A stretch of 64,000 nt of DNA from Ehrlichia canis str. Jake (GTDB lineage: Bacteria > Pseudomonadota > Alphaproteobacteria > Rickettsiales > Anaplasmataceae). The stretch is from contig NC_007354.1 in the NCBI RefSeq assembly GCF_000012565.1, positions 806,001-870,000 of the forward strand, read 5' to 3'. Made by a program: the position numbers and the translations under genes. The notes under the pieces were generated by a model. The model was not told the DNA's origin and searched no databases. It saw nothing but the letters and a program-made list of their open reading frames with translations. Of this stretch, positions 49,492 through 60,857 are shown piece after piece (position 1 is the stretch's first letter; every line of letters starts with the position of its first letter).

Positions 49492-50016
49492 TTACCTATT
49501 TTCAATAATATCACCTATTTTCCTACTTCTTTTATTAGCTACCTGTTTTGGTGATAGCATTTTCTTAAAAGCAGCAAAAACAGCATACACAACATTATGC
49601 GGGTTTGAAGAGCCTATAGATTTTGCTACAACATCTTGCACTCCTAAAACCTCAAAAATTAAACGTATAGAACCACCAGCTATAATACCTGTCCCTACTT
49701 TAGCTGACCTTAGCATCACTTTACTTGCACAAAATTTAGCTTTTACATCATGATGTAAAGTTCTCGATTCACGTAAATGTACTCTTATCATATTTTTTTT
49801 AGCAGCATTAACAGCTTTGACCTTAGCTTCAGATACTTCAAGATGTTTACCTATACCACAACCAACTTTACCTTTTTCATCACCTATAACTACTAAAACT
49901 GAAAAAGAAAACCTCCTACCACCTTTTACAACTTTCGCAACTCTTCTGACAGAAACTATTAACTCAGAAAAATCATTAGCACCATGAACATTTCGTGATT
50001 TTTTTACAACATCCAT
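49492..50016 (-). CDS. rpsE: 30S ribosomal protein S5
   Basis: The 174-residue protein has the double-stranded RNA-binding-like N-terminal domain ([41 protein letters not shown]) and the C-terminal domain with [39 protein letters not shown]5 sits near the mRNA entrance and affects decoding fidelity. It lies between rplR and rplO. Confidence 0.98.
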   Translation of the reverse strand: MDVVKKSRNVHGANDFSELIVSVRRVAKVVKGGRRFSFSVLVVIGDEKGKVGCGIGKHLEVSEAKVKAVNAAKKNMIRVHLRESRTLHHDVKAKFCASKVMLRSAKVGTGIIAGGSIRLIFEVLGVQDVVAKSIGSSNPHNVVYAVFAAFKKMLSPKQVANKRSRKIGDIIENR

Positions 50017-50033
50017 ACTATCAAACCTACATA

Positions 50034-50399
50034 TTAAATTTCAAAACCATAATTCCGCAACTCATTTGCAAATTCAGAAACTATTCCCGTATACTTATAA
50101 GGCCCTCTATCGAAAACAAATTTTTTGCAATTACCCAACTTATTCAATCTATCAGACATCAGTTTTGCAACAATTTTTACAGCATTACTATTCACTTTCC
50201 TATTAGTTACAGCAATAACCTCGCTTTCTAAAGTAGATGCTGAAGCAAATGTTCGCCCACATTTATCATCTATTAACTGTACGTAAAAGTGTCTATTTGA
50301 CTTAAAAATAGATAACCTCAGCAAAGAAGAATTCCTTCTTAATTTTAACCTAACACGCTTCTTACGCCTTTCAGATCTAGTAATACAATCAGATACCAT
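50034..50399 (-). CDS. rplR: 50S ribosomal protein L18
   Basis: The 121-residue protein shows [12 protein letters not shown] near the start, [18 protein letters not shown] and the conserved end [26 protein letters not shown]. It binds 5S rRNA in the central protuberance. It lies 17 bases after both rplF and before rpsE. Confidence 0.97.
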   Translation of the reverse strand: MVSDCITRSERRKKRVRLKLRRNSSLLRLSIFKSNRHFYVQLIDDKCGRTFASASTLESEVIAVTNRKVNSNAVKIVAKLMSDRLNKLGNCKKFVFDRGPYKYTGIVSEFANELRNYGFEI

Positions 50400-50416
50400 A
50401 AATAATCACCCTACTT

Positions 50417-50953
50417 TTACTTTTTCTTGTTAACTTCTTTTCTATGAACATACTTACCTTTAATAGAGATACCTTTACCTTTATATGGATTATACTTCCT
50501 AATTGAACATATATCAGATGCTACCATATATACTTTTTGCTTATCAAAACCTTTCACTAATATTTGAGTAGGCTTAACACATTGAATAACAATACCTTTA
50601 GGTATTTTATATTTTATCCCATGACTAAAGCCTAAAAATAGAGATAAATACTCACCATTAATTTCAGCTTTATATCCAACACCGTTAACTTCAAGCTCAA
50701 CTACTACACCTTGAGATAAGCCTATAGCATAATTATTAATTATACTCCTATAAGTCCCCCAAATTACCTTTGACTTAATAGACTTATCATTAACACGTAA
50801 TACTATCTTCCCATCAGTAATATCACAAAGCACATTATGATTCAAATTTAATTTTAACGAATTCTCACTATTCTTTAAGATAAGCTGATTACCAACTAAA
50901 TCTACCTGAACATTACTAGGAATCGCTATAGGCATAGAGCCAACTCTTGACAT
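50417..50953 (-). CDS. rplF: 50S ribosomal protein L6
   Basis: The 178-residue protein has the two related halves of L6: MSRVGSMPIAIPSNVQV at the start and YNPYKGKGISIKGKYVHRKEVNKKK at the end. It sits near the sarcin-ricin region of 23S rRNA. It follows rpsH by 11 bases. Confidence 0.97.
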   Translation of the reverse strand: MSRVGSMPIAIPSNVQVDLVGNQLILKNSENSLKLNLNHNVLCDITDGKIVLRVNDKSIKSKVIWGTYRSIINNYAIGLSQGVVVELEVNGVGYKAEINGEYLSLFLGFSHGIKYKIPKGIVIQCVKPTQILVKGFDKQKVYMVASDICSIRKYNPYKGKGISIKGKYVHRKEVNKKK

Positions 50954-50964
50954 TAATTAATCTC

Positions 50965-51363
50965 CTAAAAAACACCACATAAAATTTCTCCACCAACACC
51001 AGCCTTACGAGCATTGTAATCTGACATAATTCCTTTAGATGTCGATATTATATATAAACCTAAACCATTATAAAACTTAGGCATATCTTTAGCTGAACAA
51101 TAACATCTTTTACCTGGCTTTGATATTCTAGCTATCTGACTAATTACAGGAGCACCATTATAATATTTAAGTTTTACTTCAAAAAATTTTATACTAGAAC
51201 TTTTTGATTTTTCAGTAAACCCATCTATATACCCTTCTGAAAGCAAAATTTGTAGTATAGCATGAATAACATAAGAATAAGAAACCACTATTACCTTATT
51301 CATACTTAATTGTCCATTACGTATACTTGTTAAAAAATTAGCAATAGGATCTGACAAAGACAC
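50965..51363 (-). CDS. rpsH: 30S ribosomal protein S8
   Basis: The 132-residue protein begins [21 protein letters not shown] and carries [51 protein letters not shown], the S8 core. It binds helix 21 of 16S rRNA and in E. coli regulates the spc operon. Gene order rpsN-rpsH-rplF is normal. Confidence 0.98.
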   Translation of the reverse strand: MSLSDPIANFLTSIRNGQLSMNKVIVVSYSYVIHAILQILLSEGYIDGFTEKSKSSSIKFFEVKLKYYNGAPVISQIARISKPGKRCYCSAKDMPKFYNGLGLYIISTSKGIMSDYNARKAGVGGEILCGVF

Positions 51364-51385
51364 TACTAATACCCTCCTTTCAATA

Positions 51386-51691
51386 TTACCAACTAGATTT
51401 AGTCAATCCAGGTATTTGACCAATTGAACCTAATTGACGTAAAACAATACGAGAAACTTTAAATTTCCTATAACAACCCCTAGGCCTTCCAGTAACTAAA
51501 CATCTGTTTCTAATTCTAATATAAGATGAATCTCTAGGAAGCTTAGACAACTTAACTTGAGCTAAAAATCTATCATTCATAGAAATAGATTGATCTTTAA
51601 TTATAGCCTTTAGCTCATCTCTTTTACTTTTTAATCTACTACAAATAGATATACGTTTTAAATTTCTTTGTATTACAGATTTTCTTGACAT
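51386..51691 (-). CDS. rpsN: 30S ribosomal protein S14 (long, zinc-free form)
   Basis: The 101-residue protein is the longer S14 type without the CxxC zinc ribbon. It includes [41 protein letters not shown] at the C terminus. It is in its usual place between rplE and rpsH. Confidence 0.97.
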   Translation of the reverse strand: MSRKSVIQRNLKRISICSRLKSKRDELKAIIKDQSISMNDRFLAQVKLSKLPRDSSYIRIRNRCLVTGRPRGCYRKFKVSRIVLRQLGSIGQIPGLTKSSW

Positions 51692-51700
51692 GCACGCCCT

Positions 51701-52234
51701 TTAATTAATAAACGGAAAACCAAATTCCATCAATAATAACTTAGCATCATTATTATTAACCGCATTTGTTACAATATTTATATCTAATCCTAATATTTTA
51801 TCTATTTTATCATAATCTATTTCCAAGAATGAAATATGCTCTTTTATGCCAATTGATAAATTACCACAACCATCAAATTGATTAACAGATAACCCTTTAA
51901 AATCTTGTTCCCTAGGAAGGACAACATGAATAAGCCTCTCTAAAAACTCATACATCTTATTATTTCTTAAAGTCACCTTACATCCAATGGGGAACCCTTT
52001 ACGTATTTTAAATCCAGCTATAGATTTCTTTGCATAAGTTGCTACAGGCTTCTGACCAGCTATTAATGCAAGATCACGAACACAAGAATTCATAACCTTA
52101 CTATCAGATCCTCTTATACCTAGCCCTATATTTAAACAAACCTTTACAATCTTAGGAACTTGCATAACATTGCTGTACCCAAGTTTAGTTTTCAAAGACG
52201 GCACAATATGACTTTTATATAAATCCTTTAACAT
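51701..52234 (-). CDS. rplE: 50S ribosomal protein L5
   Basis: I take the ATG at 52234 as start, giving 177 residues beginning [19 protein letters not shown]. An upstream TTG at 52243 would add three residues, but the ATG has a plausible GTAGG signal. Features include [46 protein letters not shown] and the [10 protein letters not shown] end. It binds 5S rRNA and contacts P-site tRNA. Confidence 0.96.
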   Translation of the reverse strand: MLKDLYKSHIVPSLKTKLGYSNVMQVPKIVKVCLNIGLGIRGSDSKVMNSCVRDLALIAGQKPVATYAKKSIAGFKIRKGFPIGCKVTLRNNKMYEFLERLIHVVLPREQDFKGLSVNQFDGCGNLSIGIKEHISFLEIDYDKIDKILGLDINIVTNAVNNNDAKLLLMEFGFPFIN

Positions 52235-52244
52235 AAAAAACAAC

Positions 52245-52574
52245 CTACTCTATAACTTTGCCAGAAGACTTCATAAAACGTACTTTCTTCTCATCAATAA
52301 ATTTATAACCTACTCTTGTTCGAATTCCAAGTGTAGAATCAAACAATGCAATATTCGAAAGATTTATAGGTTTTGCAATATTTATAATACCACCATCACT
52401 TTTTTGAGTTGCTTTAACACTCTTTTTGCATATATTTACTCCCGATACTATTGCAAAAGAAACATCCTTACCAAAGTGTTTTTTTCTCAATACCTTTATT
52501 ACTTTTCCCATTTTTCCTTTATCTTTGCCACTGATTACTACAACATCATCACCAACAACAATTTTCATACCCAT
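52245..52574 (-). CDS. rplX: 50S ribosomal protein L24
   Basis: The 109-residue protein has a KOW motif ([24 protein letters not shown], about 9-32) and the [15 protein letters not shown] segment. It starts assembly of the large subunit at the 5' end of 23S rRNA. It follows rplN by one base. Confidence 0.97.
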   Translation of the reverse strand: MGMKIVVGDDVVVISGKDKGKMGKVIKVLRKKHFGKDVSFAIVSGVNICKKSVKATQKSDGGIINIAKPINLSNIALFDSTLGIRTRVGYKFIDEKKVRFMKSSGKVIE

Positions 52575-52575
52575 T

Positions 52576-52935
52576 TTACAATACCTCTACAGCTAAAGAC
52601 ATAACTTTAGAAAAAAGACCAAAAGGTAATTTCTTAATTGGACCAAATACACGAGTCCCTAATGGATCACCTTGATCATTAATTAATACAACAGCATTAC
52701 TTGAAAATCTTATAATACTTCCATCTAATCTACGCACTGCTTTTTTTACTCTTACAACTACTGCTTTATAAACTTTTCCTTTGCTAACTTTTCCTCTTGG
52801 AGTAATTACTTTAGTAGAAACAACAATTACATCACCAACTGAAGCAGACTTTTTACCATTTAATAATCCTATACACAACACCTTACGCGCACCAGAATTA
52901 TCAGCAACATCCAGTAAAGTATTTTTCTGTATCAT
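52576..52935 (-). CDS. rplN: 50S ribosomal protein L14
   Basis: The 119-residue protein shows [73 protein letters not shown] and the usual end. It lies at the subunit interface. Gene order rpsQ-rplN-rplX is standard. Confidence 0.98.
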   Translation of the reverse strand: MIQKNTLLDVADNSGARKVLCIGLLNGKKSASVGDVIVVSTKVITPRGKVSKGKVYKAVVVRVKKAVRRLDGSIIRFSSNAVVLINDQGDPLGTRVFGPIKKLPFGLFSKVMSLAVEVL

Positions 52936-52948
52936 AAACTCTCACCTT

Positions 52949-53176
52949 CTAAATTACAATCCACCTTTTAGTAGCAGATATAGGTATATGCTCCTGTATC
53001 TTCACAACATCACCACACTTACACTTATTATACTCATCATGTACTACATAATTCTTGCGCTTCTTTACTATCTTTTTATATGTCTTATGTCTTACCATAC
53101 GAGAAACCATCACCTTTATAGTTTTATCACATTTTGTAGCAACTACAACCCCTGTTAAAACTTTCTTATTAGACAT
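52949..53176 (-). CDS. rpsQ: 30S ribosomal protein S17
   Basis: I place the start at the ATG at 53176, giving 75 residues beginning [26 protein letters not shown] lies 6 bases upstream, inside the end of rpmC, which it overlaps by 8 bases. A more upstream ATG (53200) adds eight lysine-rich residues and is less likely. [27 protein letters not shown] is the conserved C-terminal part. Confidence 0.95.
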   Translation of the reverse strand: MSNKKVLTGVVVATKCDKTIKVMVSRMVRHKTYKKIVKKRKNYVVHDEYNKCKCGDVVKIQEHIPISATKRWIVI

Positions 53177-53372
53177 GCCTTTCCTCTTTTTTTCTTTCAT
53201 TCAACACTGTTAACACTCTAGCTATATCTCTTTTTATATTGACACAATAAAAATGGTTACCTGATTTATCAATTTTCCTATTTAACACAGCATCAACTAA
53301 TTCTTTTCTTAAACTCGCTAATAATTCACGCAACTCATCACTGGTCTTAGATCTTATATCAACAATATCCAT
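53169..53372 (-). CDS. rpmC: 50S ribosomal protein L29
   Basis: The 67-residue two-helix protein has the family pattern ([28 protein letters not shown], then [18 protein letters not shown]). It sits at the nascent-peptide exit where trigger factor and SRP dock. It follows rplP by 12 bases and overlaps the likely start of rpsQ. Confidence 0.96.
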   Translation of the reverse strand: MDIVDIRSKTSDELRELLASLRKELVDAVLNRKIDKSGNHFYCVNIKRDIARVLTVLNERKKEERHV

Positions 53373-53384
53373 AGCTCAATACCC

Positions 53385-53795
53385 TTACAATTCATCACTT
53401 ACAAACTTACATTTCATTGGAAGCTTAGCTTGAGCTTTATTTAATGCTTCCCTTGCTAAATTTAATGATACACCGCTTATCTCAAATAAGATCTTTCCAG
53501 GTTTTACCTTGCATACCCACATTTCAACACTACCTTTACCTTTTCCCATACGTACATCCATAGGTTTCTTACTAACAGAAGTATGACAAAATGCTCTTAT
53601 CCACACTTTACCAACACGCTTTAAAGTTCTTGAAATACTTCTTCTAGCAGATTCGATTTGTTTCGAAGTCAATCTACATGGTTCTAAAGCTTTCAACCCA
53701 TAAGATCCAAAAGATAAAGTATATCCACCTTTTGCATTACCACTAATACGCCCTTTAAAATCCTTTTTATACTTAGTTTTTTTAGGTATAAACAT
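53385..53795 (-). CDS. rplP: 50S ribosomal protein L16
   Basis: The 136-residue protein begins [19 protein letters not shown] and has [40 protein letters not shown] and the [20 protein letters not shown] end. It binds A-site tRNA in the large subunit. It follows rpsC by 16 bases. Confidence 0.98.
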   Translation of the reverse strand: MFIPKKTKYKKDFKGRISGNAKGGYTLSFGSYGLKALEPCRLTSKQIESARRSISRTLKRVGKVWIRAFCHTSVSKKPMDVRMGKGKGSVEMWVCKVKPGKILFEISGVSLNLAREALNKAQAKLPMKCKFVSDEL

Positions 53796-53811
53796 AATCT
53801 CTACTCACTAA

Positions 53812-54447
53812 TTACTCATTACTCGATTTCGTCTCGCCAAGATAGACCCAAACTTTAACACCTATTATCCCATAAATGGTTTTTGCTTCAGAAAAACCAT
53901 AATCTATATTAGCTCTAAAAGTATGCAATGGAACACTACCTTCTTTATACCACTCCGTTCTAGCAATTTCAGCTCCACCTAACCTACCAGCACAACTAAC
54001 TTTTATTCCCTTTGCACCTATCTTTAAACAGTTTTGTACACTCCTTTTCATTGCACGCCTAAAAGATATTCTCTTCTCTAATTGCTGTGCAATATTTTCT
54101 GCTATTAAAACTGCTTTTAATTCAGGCTTCTTTACCTCTATGATATTTAATTCAATATTGTTATTTATCATTTTAACAATTTGCTGCTTAACCTTATCAA
54201 TATCAGCACCTTTTTTACCTATAATCACACCAGGCTTAGCAGAATATACATTAACCATAATTAAATCTACTTTTCTTGCTATGACAACCTTACTAATTGC
54301 AGCATGATAGAAAGCTTTTTTTATAAACTTACGCAATAAAAAATCTTCATGTAGCTTTGTAGTATAATCCTTATTGGCATACCACAAAGAATCCCACGTA
54401 TTAATTATCTTTAACCTTAATCCAATAGGATTACATTTCTGACCCAT
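53812..54447 (-). CDS. rpsC: 30S ribosomal protein S3
   Basis: The 211-residue protein starts [20 protein letters not shown] and contains the KH domain ([19 protein letters not shown], about 73-91). Its C-terminal half has the [33 protein letters not shown]-like region. It forms the mRNA entry pore with S4 and S5. It follows rplV by 3 bases. Confidence 0.98.
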   Translation of the reverse strand: MGQKCNPIGLRLKIINTWDSLWYANKDYTTKLHEDFLLRKFIKKAFYHAAISKVVIARKVDLIMVNVYSAKPGVIIGKKGADIDKVKQQIVKMINNNIELNIIEVKKPELKAVLIAENIAQQLEKRISFRRAMKRSVQNCLKIGAKGIKVSCAGRLGGAEIARTEWYKEGSVPLHTFRANIDYGFSEAKTIYGIIGVKVWVYLGETKSSNE

Positions 54448-54450
54448 AAA

Positions 54451-54795
54451 TTATATCCTCTCAAATAATTTTATGATAACGTTACCATAATGCTTATGCA
54501 CCCTACATGCTTTACCCCGTGCACGTGCATGAACCCTACGCAGAGAAAAAGACTTACCAACTAAAACTTCTTTTACATAAAGATTATCAAGATCAACATT
54601 ATAATTAGCTTGCGCATTAGCAACGGCTGATTTTAAAACCTTACTGATATAACCAGCAGACTTCTTTTTACAAAATTTTAAATACATCATAGCAACAGAT
54701 ACATCTTTCCCTCTAATTAAATCAGCAACCAAATTCAATTTAGAAGGAGTAGATCTTAATCCAATACCTTTAGCTTCTACCAATACTTTACCCAT
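54451..54795 (-). CDS. rplV: 50S ribosomal protein L22
   Basis: The 114-residue protein contains [42 protein letters not shown] and the exit-tunnel hairpin [25 protein letters not shown]. The macrolide-associated loop is present. It lies between rpsS and rpsC. Confidence 0.97.
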   Translation of the reverse strand: MGKVLVEAKGIGLRSTPSKLNLVADLIRGKDVSVAMMYLKFCKKKSAGYISKVLKSAVANAQANYNVDLDNLYVKEVLVGKSFSLRRVHARARGKACRVHKHYGNVIIKLFERI

Positions 54796-54807
54796 AACCT
54801 AACCAAC

Positions 54808-55089
54808 CTACTTCCTAGATACCTTTTTATCACCAACATGCCCAGTATAACGACGAGTTGGAGAAAACTCACCAAATTTACGTCCAACCATATTATCATT
54901 TACTTTCACAGGAACATAAGTTTTACCATTATAAACTCCAAAAGTTAAACCTATAAATTTATTCAAGATAACAGAAGATCTAGAGTGAATATTGATAATA
55001 GAATTTAATTTATTTTGAGCTACAGCTTTATTTACTAGACGTAAAACATGCGGTGCACAAAAAGGAGGCTTTTTAATAGATCTAGACAT
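54808..55089 (-). CDS. rpsS: 30S ribosomal protein S19
   Basis: The 93-residue protein begins [19 protein letters not shown] and includes [58 protein letters not shown]. It lies in the head of the small subunit. It follows rplB by 3 bases. Confidence 0.98.
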   Translation of the reverse strand: MSRSIKKPPFCAPHVLRLVNKAVAQNKLNSIINIHSRSSVILNKFIGLTFGVYNGKTYVPVKVNDNMVGRKFGEFSPTRRYTGHVGDKKVSRK

Positions 55090-55092
55090 ATT

Positions 55093-55923
55093 CTACCCTT
55101 TATCAGATACACGTTTAATATACTTATTACTAGACTTATTTCTCTTTCTAGTCTTTTTACCTTTTGTTGGTACACCCCATGGAGTAACAGGATTTCTACC
55201 ACCAGAAGTTTTACCTTCACCTCCACCGTGAGGATGATCTATAGGGTTCATAGCTACACCACGCACAGTAGGCCTAATACCTAGCCATCTATTCCTACCA
55301 GCCTTACCTAACTTTACATTTTGATTATCCAAATTAGATACTATACCTATAGTAGCACGACAATCAGACAATACTTTTCTTATCTCACCTGAACTTAACC
55401 TCAATAAAACGTATACACCATCTTTACTCATTAACTGAGCATAAGTTCCGGCAGACCTTGCTATTACTCCACCATTACCAGGTCTTAACTCAACATTATG
55501 AACAAATGTTCCAACTGGGATAGATTTCAACATAAGGCAATTTCCAGGTAATATGTCAGATCCTTCACCAGATATAACAACATCCCCTTTTTTTAACCCA
55601 TTAGGTGCAATAATATAAGACTTTTCACCATCATCATAAGATAACAATGCAATAAATGCCGTCCTATTTGGATCATACTCTAACCTTTCAACAGTAGCAG
55701 AAACGCCAACTTTATTTCTCTTGAAATCAATAATTCTATACAATCGTTTATGACCTCTACCACGATGGCGAACAGTAATAACACCACGAGAGTTTCTACC
55801 ACCACAAGAAATCTTATAACTAACTAAAGACTTCTCTGGTTTACCTTTCCACAGCATTGATTTATCTAATAATACAGTACCACGCAAAGACGCTGTTACT
55901 GAGTTTAAATTTTTAATACCCAT
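55093..55923 (-). CDS. rplB: 50S ribosomal protein L2
   Basis: The 276-residue protein has the RNA-binding core and peptidyl-transferase-proximal tail. [48 protein letters not shown] includes the near-invariant histidine (HPHGGGEG) important for peptide bond formation. It follows rplW by 7 bases. Confidence 0.98.
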   Translation of the reverse strand: MGIKNLNSVTASLRGTVLLDKSMLWKGKPEKSLVSYKISCGGRNSRGVITVRHRGRGHKRLYRIIDFKRNKVGVSATVERLEYDPNRTAFIALLSYDDGEKSYIIAPNGLKKGDVVISGEGSDILPGNCLMLKSIPVGTFVHNVELRPGNGGVIARSAGTYAQLMSKDGVYVLLRLSSGEIRKVLSDCRATIGIVSNLDNQNVKLGKAGRNRWLGIRPTVRGVAMNPIDHPHGGGEGKTSGGRNPVTPWGVPTKGKKTRKRNKSSNKYIKRVSDKG

Positions 55924-55930
55924 TTCTATT

Positions 55931-56221
55931 CTATTTCATTCCCATATACTTAAAACTTTGATCCTTTGGCAAAGAAAAATAAACTTTTTTCCTATCTTTC
56001 CTATGCCCAACTATACCTTTAAAATGCTTCTTTTTCCCTTTCTGATTTATCACATTAATATGAGTAGCATCTAAATCAAAAACTACCTTCAAAGCCTTTT
56101 TTATCTTTTGTTTATTAGCATCAACAGATACATAGACAGCATACTTATTAAATTTCTCATTCAATAGTACTGCTTTCTCTGTAATAATAGAGGACTGTAT
56201 AACATTAAAATAATTAATCAT
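55931..56221 (-). CDS. rplW: 50S ribosomal protein L23
   Basis: I choose the ATG at 56221 (96 residues, [20 protein letters not shown]). AAGG lies 6 bases upstream and the ATGA overlap with the rplD stop is a standard coupling. An upstream ATG at 56272 would add 17 residues with no family match. The RNA-binding loop [28 protein letters not shown] is typical. It sits at the tunnel exit. Confidence 0.96.
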   Translation of the reverse strand: MINYFNVIQSSIITEKAVLLNEKFNKYAVYVSVDANKQKIKKALKVVFDLDATHINVINQKGKKKHFKGIVGHRKDRKKVYFSLPKDQSFKYMGMK

Positions 56222-56835
56222 AATAACCTTTCTTCTAAATACTTTACAGCTCCAACAGTTAAAATTATGCAATCATGTCTTAAAATATCTAAAACATTAG
56301 TTCCAATCTGCTTTAACAAAGTTACATTATGCAAATTCCTACAAGAGCAGACTACATTTTTATTATAATCCTTATCGATAATCAGAAAAGATTTATGCTC
56401 AAAATTTCTAATAAACTGCAATACTTGCGTAGTCTTCACAAAATTAACATCAATACTATCTAAAATCAATAATTTATTACAAGAATTCTTTAATGATAAA
56501 GCAACCTTCAACCCGAGCTTACGAACTTTCTTATTTAATGAATAAGCATGATTTCTTACTACAGGACCAAAAATAACAGCACCACCCCTGAACTGCGGAC
56601 TACGTAAACTACCTTGCCTTGCTCTACCAGTATGCTTTTGTCTATAAGGCTTAGCAGTTGTACCAGAAATATCACCTATAGTTTTTGCTTTATGTGTTCC
56701 AGCACGTCTTTTTGACAATTGCCAATTAACCACCATCTTCAATATGTCTGGCCTATAATCTACAGAAAATATCAAAGGATTTAAATCAATCGTTCCAATT
56801 TTATCACTATTTACATTTATTATACTAACTTCCAT
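56218..56835 (-). CDS. rplD: 50S ribosomal protein L4
   Basis: I start at the ATG at 56835 (205 residues, MEVSIINVNSDKIGTIDL). A TTG five codons earlier (56850) is also possible. The extended loop is present, including AGTHKAKTIGDISGTTAKPYRQKHTGRARQGSLRSPQFRGGAVIFGP, which reaches the exit tunnel. In E. coli L4 represses its own operon. It lies between rplC and rplW. Confidence 0.96.
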   Translation of the reverse strand: MEVSIINVNSDKIGTIDLNPLIFSVDYRPDILKMVVNWQLSKRRAGTHKAKTIGDISGTTAKPYRQKHTGRARQGSLRSPQFRGGAVIFGPVVRNHAYSLNKKVRKLGLKVALSLKNSCNKLLILDSIDVNFVKTTQVLQFIRNFEHKSFLIIDKDYNKNVVCSCRNLHNVTLLKQIGTNVLDILRHDCIILTVGAVKYLEERLL

Positions 56836-56842
56836 ATTGATC

Positions 56843-57538
56843 TCATACAATATTATCTAACTTTAAATCTTCAGTACATACAGGAAAAGAATTTTTTGGA
56901 ACTGATTTTTTTACAGCATCTTTCACAAAAACATAAGAACCTTTAGCACCAGGAATATTATTACCTTTCACAACCAATAAAGATCTTTCCTGATCAACTA
57001 AAATAACTTTAAGGTTTTGTACTGTTACTTTACTACTCCCTAAATGACCAGCCATTTTCTTACCTTTATATACTCTACCAGGGTCTTGACACTGACCTGT
57101 TGAACCTTGAGATCTATGAGCAATAGACACACCATGAGATGCTTTCAACCCTTTAAAATTATGTCGCTTCATAACACCAGCAAAACCCTTTCCTAAAGAA
57201 TATCCTGTAACATCAATATACTGATTCTCAACAAAATGAGTAATAGAAATTTTAGCGCCTTTTACTATACCATCTAAATTATCAACCCTAGACTCAAATA
57301 TTCTACATTTAGCAGTAATATTACTTTTCTCCAAAATTTTTAATTGAGGCTTTTTTATATTTACAGAAGATTCTACGCCCAATACTACTGCATTATAACC
57401 ATTGATATCTTTAGTTTTTGTAGAGATAATAAAAGAATCTCTCAAATGCAATAAAGTGACTGGTATTCTTTTCCCTTCATTATCAAAAATTGCAGTATGA
57501 CCCACTTTTTCTAAAAATAACCCTATCCTTTTAGCCAT
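56843..57538 (-). CDS. rplC: 50S ribosomal protein L3
   Basis: I start at the ATG at 57538 (231 residues, [18 protein letters not shown]), because GGGGG lies 6 bases upstream; a TTG at 57550 is the alternative. The start overlaps the rpsJ stop by 8 bases. The conserved loop [50 protein letters not shown] is present. Confidence 0.96.
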   Translation of the reverse strand: MAKRIGLFLEKVGHTAIFDNEGKRIPVTLLHLRDSFIISTKTKDINGYNAVVLGVESSVNIKKPQLKILEKSNITAKCRIFESRVDNLDGIVKGAKISITHFVENQYIDVTGYSLGKGFAGVMKRHNFKGLKASHGVSIAHRSQGSTGQCQDPGRVYKGKKMAGHLGSSKVTVQNLKVILVDQERSLLVVKGNNIPGAKGSYVFVKDAVKKSVPKNSFPVCTEDLKLDNIV

Positions 57539-57857
57539 TGTTGCCCCCAATTACCTTAACTTTTACATCAACTCCAGCAGGCAATTGTAAACTCATTAAT
57601 GCTTGAATAATTGTAGAATTAGCTCTTGGTAAACTAATTAAACGCTTATGTGTCCTAATTTCAAACTGCTCCCTAGATTTCTTATCAACATGAGTAGACC
57701 TATTAACAATAAACTTCATGACCTTACGAGGAAAAAAAATTGGACCATTAACACGTGCACCACTCCTCTTAGCAGTTAAAATAATACTGCGTGCAGACCT
57801 ATCAAGTAAACAGCTATCAAAGGCTTTAAGCTCAATATATATTTTTTGCGTTACCAT
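57531..57857 (-). CDS. rpsJ: 30S ribosomal protein S10
   Basis: The 108-residue protein begins [45 protein letters not shown] and has [19 protein letters not shown]. It opens the S10 operon and also acts with NusB in antitermination. It follows tuf by 7 bases, so tuf and the S10 cluster are probably transcribed together. Confidence 0.98.
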   Translation of the reverse strand: MVTQKIYIELKAFDSCLLDRSARSIILTAKRSGARVNGPIFFPRKVMKFIVNRSTHVDKKSREQFEIRTHKRLISLPRANSTIIQALMSLQLPAGVDVKVKVIGGNNG

Positions 57858-57864
57858 AAAATAC

Positions 57865-59052
57865 CTACTCCAAAATTTCAGTAATAATACCTGAGCCTAC
57901 AGTTCTACCACCTTCACGAATTGCAAATCTCAATCCTTGATCAATAGCAACAGGCTTATCCAAACTCACTTCGATATTTATATTATCCCCTGGCATTACC
58001 ATTTCTACTCCTTCTGGTAACTTTATATTCCCTGTTACATCTGTTGTTCTAACATAAAATTGCGGCTGGTAATTTGAGAAAAATGGAGTATGTCTTCCTC
58101 CTTCTTCTTTTTTCAATATATATACCTCTGCCTTAAATCTCTTATATGAATGTATCTGTCCAGGTGCACTCAATACTTGCCCTCTTTCTACATCTTCTTT
58201 TTTTATCCCTCTTAACAATATTCCAGCATTATCCCCTGCTTCTCCTGCATCTAATGCTTTATGAAACATTTCAACACCTGTACATACTGTACTTTGTATC
58301 TCACGCAATCCTACTATCTCTATTTTATCCCCTACTCTAATTACTCCTCTTTCTATTCTTCCTGTTACTACTGTACCTCTTCCAGGTATTGAAAACACAT
58401 CTTCTATTGACATTAAAAATGGCTTATCTTTTTCTCTTACTGGTAAACTTATTTTTTCTAAAGCATTCATCAATTCCATTATTTTTTCACTCCACACACC
58501 TGAGCCTGTTTCTTCTTCTAATGCTTTAACTGCAGATCCTCTAACTACATCTATATCATCCCCAGGATACCCATATTTTGATAACAATTCCCTTATTTCC
58601 ATTTCAACTAATGACAACATTTCTTCATCATCTACAACATCACACTTATTCATCCACACTACTATATCTTTTACACCTACTTGCTTTGCTAATAATATAT
58701 GTTCTCTTGTTTGTGGCATTGCTCCATCAGTTGCAGACACTACTAATATTGCTGCATCCATTTGTGCAGCACCTGTTATCATATTTTTTATATAATCAGC
58801 ATGTCCTGGACAATCAACATGGGCATAATGTCTATTTTCTGTTTCATATTCTACATGTGCTGTTGAAATGGTTATTCCTCTTGCTTTTTCTTCTGGTGCT
58901 TTATCTATTTCATCATATTTTACACTTTTATTCCCTTCTCCACTCAACCTTTTTGCCAACACTGTTGTTAATGCTGCTGTCAATGTTGTCTTACCATGAT
59001 CAACATGCCCTATTGTCCCTACATTTATATGCGGCTTCCTTTCTTCTACCAT
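57865..59052 (-). CDS. tuf: Elongation factor Tu
   Basis: I start at the ATG at 59052 (395 residues, [24 protein letters not shown]). A TTG at 59058 would add two residues. The GTPase carries GHVDHGKT (P-loop), the switch [28 protein letters not shown] and the NKCD guanine-recognition motif. It brings aminoacyl-tRNA to the ribosome. It sits between the tRNA-Gly/Tyr pair and the S10 operon. Ehrlichia usually carry a second tuf; only one is in this window. Confidence 0.98.
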
Positions 59053-59092
59053 AAACAAATACCTTTACATCTTAAACCATTTCACAAATAAG

Positions 59093-59163
<71 letters not shown>

Positions 59164-59170
59164 ATAACCG

Positions 59171-59253
59171 TGGAGGAGGTAGGATTTGAACCTACGTACA
59201 CGTTAGTGGGCAGATTTACAGTCTGCTGCCTTTGACCGCTCGGCCACTCCTCC
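59171..59253 (-). tRNA. tRNA-Tyr (anticodon GTA)
   Basis: The minus strand forms a class II tRNA with a long variable arm. GGAGGAG pairs with CTCCTCC, the anticodon stem-loop GCAGACTGTAAATCTGC gives GTA, and the T arm is GTAGG-TTCAAAT-CCTAC. The discriminator is A at 59171. It heads a tRNA-Tyr, tRNA-Gly, tuf string reminiscent of the E. coli thrU-tyrU-glyT-thrT-tufB operon, minus the threonine tRNAs. Confidence 0.97.
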
Positions 59254-59409
59254 TAAAAACACTAACGCTAACCTAACATCCTTTATTAATTAACATAAAA
59301 AAATAAAAAATGATACCAAAAATTTAGATTAGAATTGATTTAACTAAATTAAAGATTACAATATGTCAATATCTAATTACAAAAAATCACACGTAATTAC
59401 TAAATTTTT

Positions 59410-60168
59410 ATGAATAAAAACAAGATATGGATTTATGGGAAACACGCATGCATTGCCGCATTGCAAAATAAAAATAGGGAATGCTATGAAATGCTAGTAA
59501 CAGAAAATATTACAAAAAACAACAGTGAAATAACCAAAATTTCAGAATTATGCAAACAAAGAAACATAAACTTGAAAACAGTAAATTTAAATTACATCAA
59601 TTCTGTTCTACCACATAATAGCAATCACCAGGGCATTGCTTTAAAAGCATCTACCATTAACCCACTCACAATTGAAGAAATATTAAATAGTTCTACAATA
59701 AATTCAACAATAATACTTTTAGACCAAATAACAGATATCCATAATGTAGGCGCTATTATGAGGTCAGCTGTCTGCTTTAATGTAGATGCTATTATACTCC
59801 CCTATCATAACTCACCATCAGAAAATTGCGGTATGTCAAAAACATCAAGTGGCGCTATAGATATGATACCAATTGCATATGTAATAAATCTTGTTAGCAC
59901 AATAAAGTTATTTAAAAATGCAGGGTACTGGTGTTATGGTTTTGATACAAAAGAAGGAGAACTTCTACACAAAACAAAATTTGATAATAAAAAATTAATC
60001 ATTTTTGGATCAGAAGATAAAGGAATGCGCAAATTAACAAAAGAAAATTGTGACTTTTTATTGAAAATTGCAACATCAAATAAAATTGATAGCCTCAATG
60101 TATCAAATGCAGCCGCCGTAGCATTATATTCCATTTTTATACAAAACTATGACCAAACATTCCAATAA
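59410..60168 (+). CDS. rlmB: 23S rRNA 2'-O-methyltransferase RlmB (TrmH/SpoU family)
   Basis: The 252-residue enzyme methylates a 23S rRNA guanosine 2'-O position (Gm2251 in E. coli). After an N-terminal substrate-binding domain (IWIYGKHACIAALQNKNR) it has the SPOUT knot motifs: LDQITDIHNVGAIMRSAVCF (motif 1, with the key Asn and Arg), IFGSEDKGMR (motif 2) and SLNVSNAAAVALYSI (motif 3). Its end overlaps the start of cmk by 20 bases. The tRNA-Tyr promoter region on the other strand lies in the 156 bases ahead of it. Confidence 0.93.
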   Translation: MNKNKIWIYGKHACIAALQNKNRECYEMLVTENITKNNSEITKISELCKQRNINLKTVNLNYINSVLPHNSNHQGIALKASTINPLTIEEILNSSTINSTIILLDQITDIHNVGAIMRSAVCFNVDAIILPYHNSPSENCGMSKTSSGAIDMIPIAYVINLVSTIKLFKNAGYWCYGFDTKEGELLHKTKFDNKKLIIFGSEDKGMRKLTKENCDFLLKIATSNKIDSLNVSNAAAVALYSIFIQNYDQTFQ

Positions 60169-60793
60169 TTTCGTCATAACAATTGATGGTCCTTGTGCTT
60201 CTGGCAAAGGGAGTTTAGCAACAAAATTATCAAGCTTCTTTAATTTTCAGTACTTAGATACAGGTAAGTTATATAGGATAATAGCTTCAATATTTGGAAC
60301 ATCAGCACAATACAACTTAAACATTGATACTCACTTAGAAGAAAAGATATTATCACTACTATTAGAAGATAGCAATGCAGCATCTTACCACAATGAAGAT
60401 ATAGGTAAAACTGCTTCAATTTTAGCACGACATAAACACATTAGACTTGCTCTATTACCTATACAACGTAAAATTATTTACTCAGCAAAACCAGGCATAA
60501 TTCTAGATGGAAGAGATACATCTTCCATAATATTCCCTGATTCAGATTTCAAAATTTTTATTACAGCACAACCATCCATTAGAGCACAACGAAGATTTAA
60601 AGAAATGTTACATAAAAAAAAAGCAATGTATAAAAAGATACATCAACAAATAATACAACGAGACATTAGAGATACATATAGAAAATTTGCACCTCTAATA
60701 AAAGTAAAAGATGCATTATATGTTAATACTTCGTATATGAACGAAGAACAAGTATTTCTACTCATCAAAGAAAAAATAAAAACCTACTTGTAA
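60149..60793 (+). CDS. cmk: Cytidylate kinase
   Basis: The 214-residue enzyme phosphorylates CMP and dCMP. The P-loop is TIDGPCASGKGSLATKLS (11-28), followed by FQYLDTGKLYR and the DGRDTSSIIFPDSDFKIFITA segment. RDIRDTYRKFAPLIKVKDALYVNTS at the C terminus is typical (usual form RDxxDxxRxxxPL). The gene overlaps rlmB by 20 bases and precedes rpsA, an arrangement found widely in proteobacteria. Confidence 0.97.
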   Translation: MTKHSNNFVITIDGPCASGKGSLATKLSSFFNFQYLDTGKLYRIIASIFGTSAQYNLNIDTHLEEKILSLLLEDSNAASYHNEDIGKTASILARHKHIRLALLPIQRKIIYSAKPGIILDGRDTSSIIFPDSDFKIFITAQPSIRAQRRFKEMLHKKKAMYKKIHQQIIQRDIRDTYRKFAPLIKVKDALYVNTSYMNEEQVFLLIKEKIKTYL

Positions 60794-60857
60794 AGTATAG
60801 GAAATAATAATAATATGATTTTCACTGCTTTGCTAATTTTAAAATAGGCTATGTTTT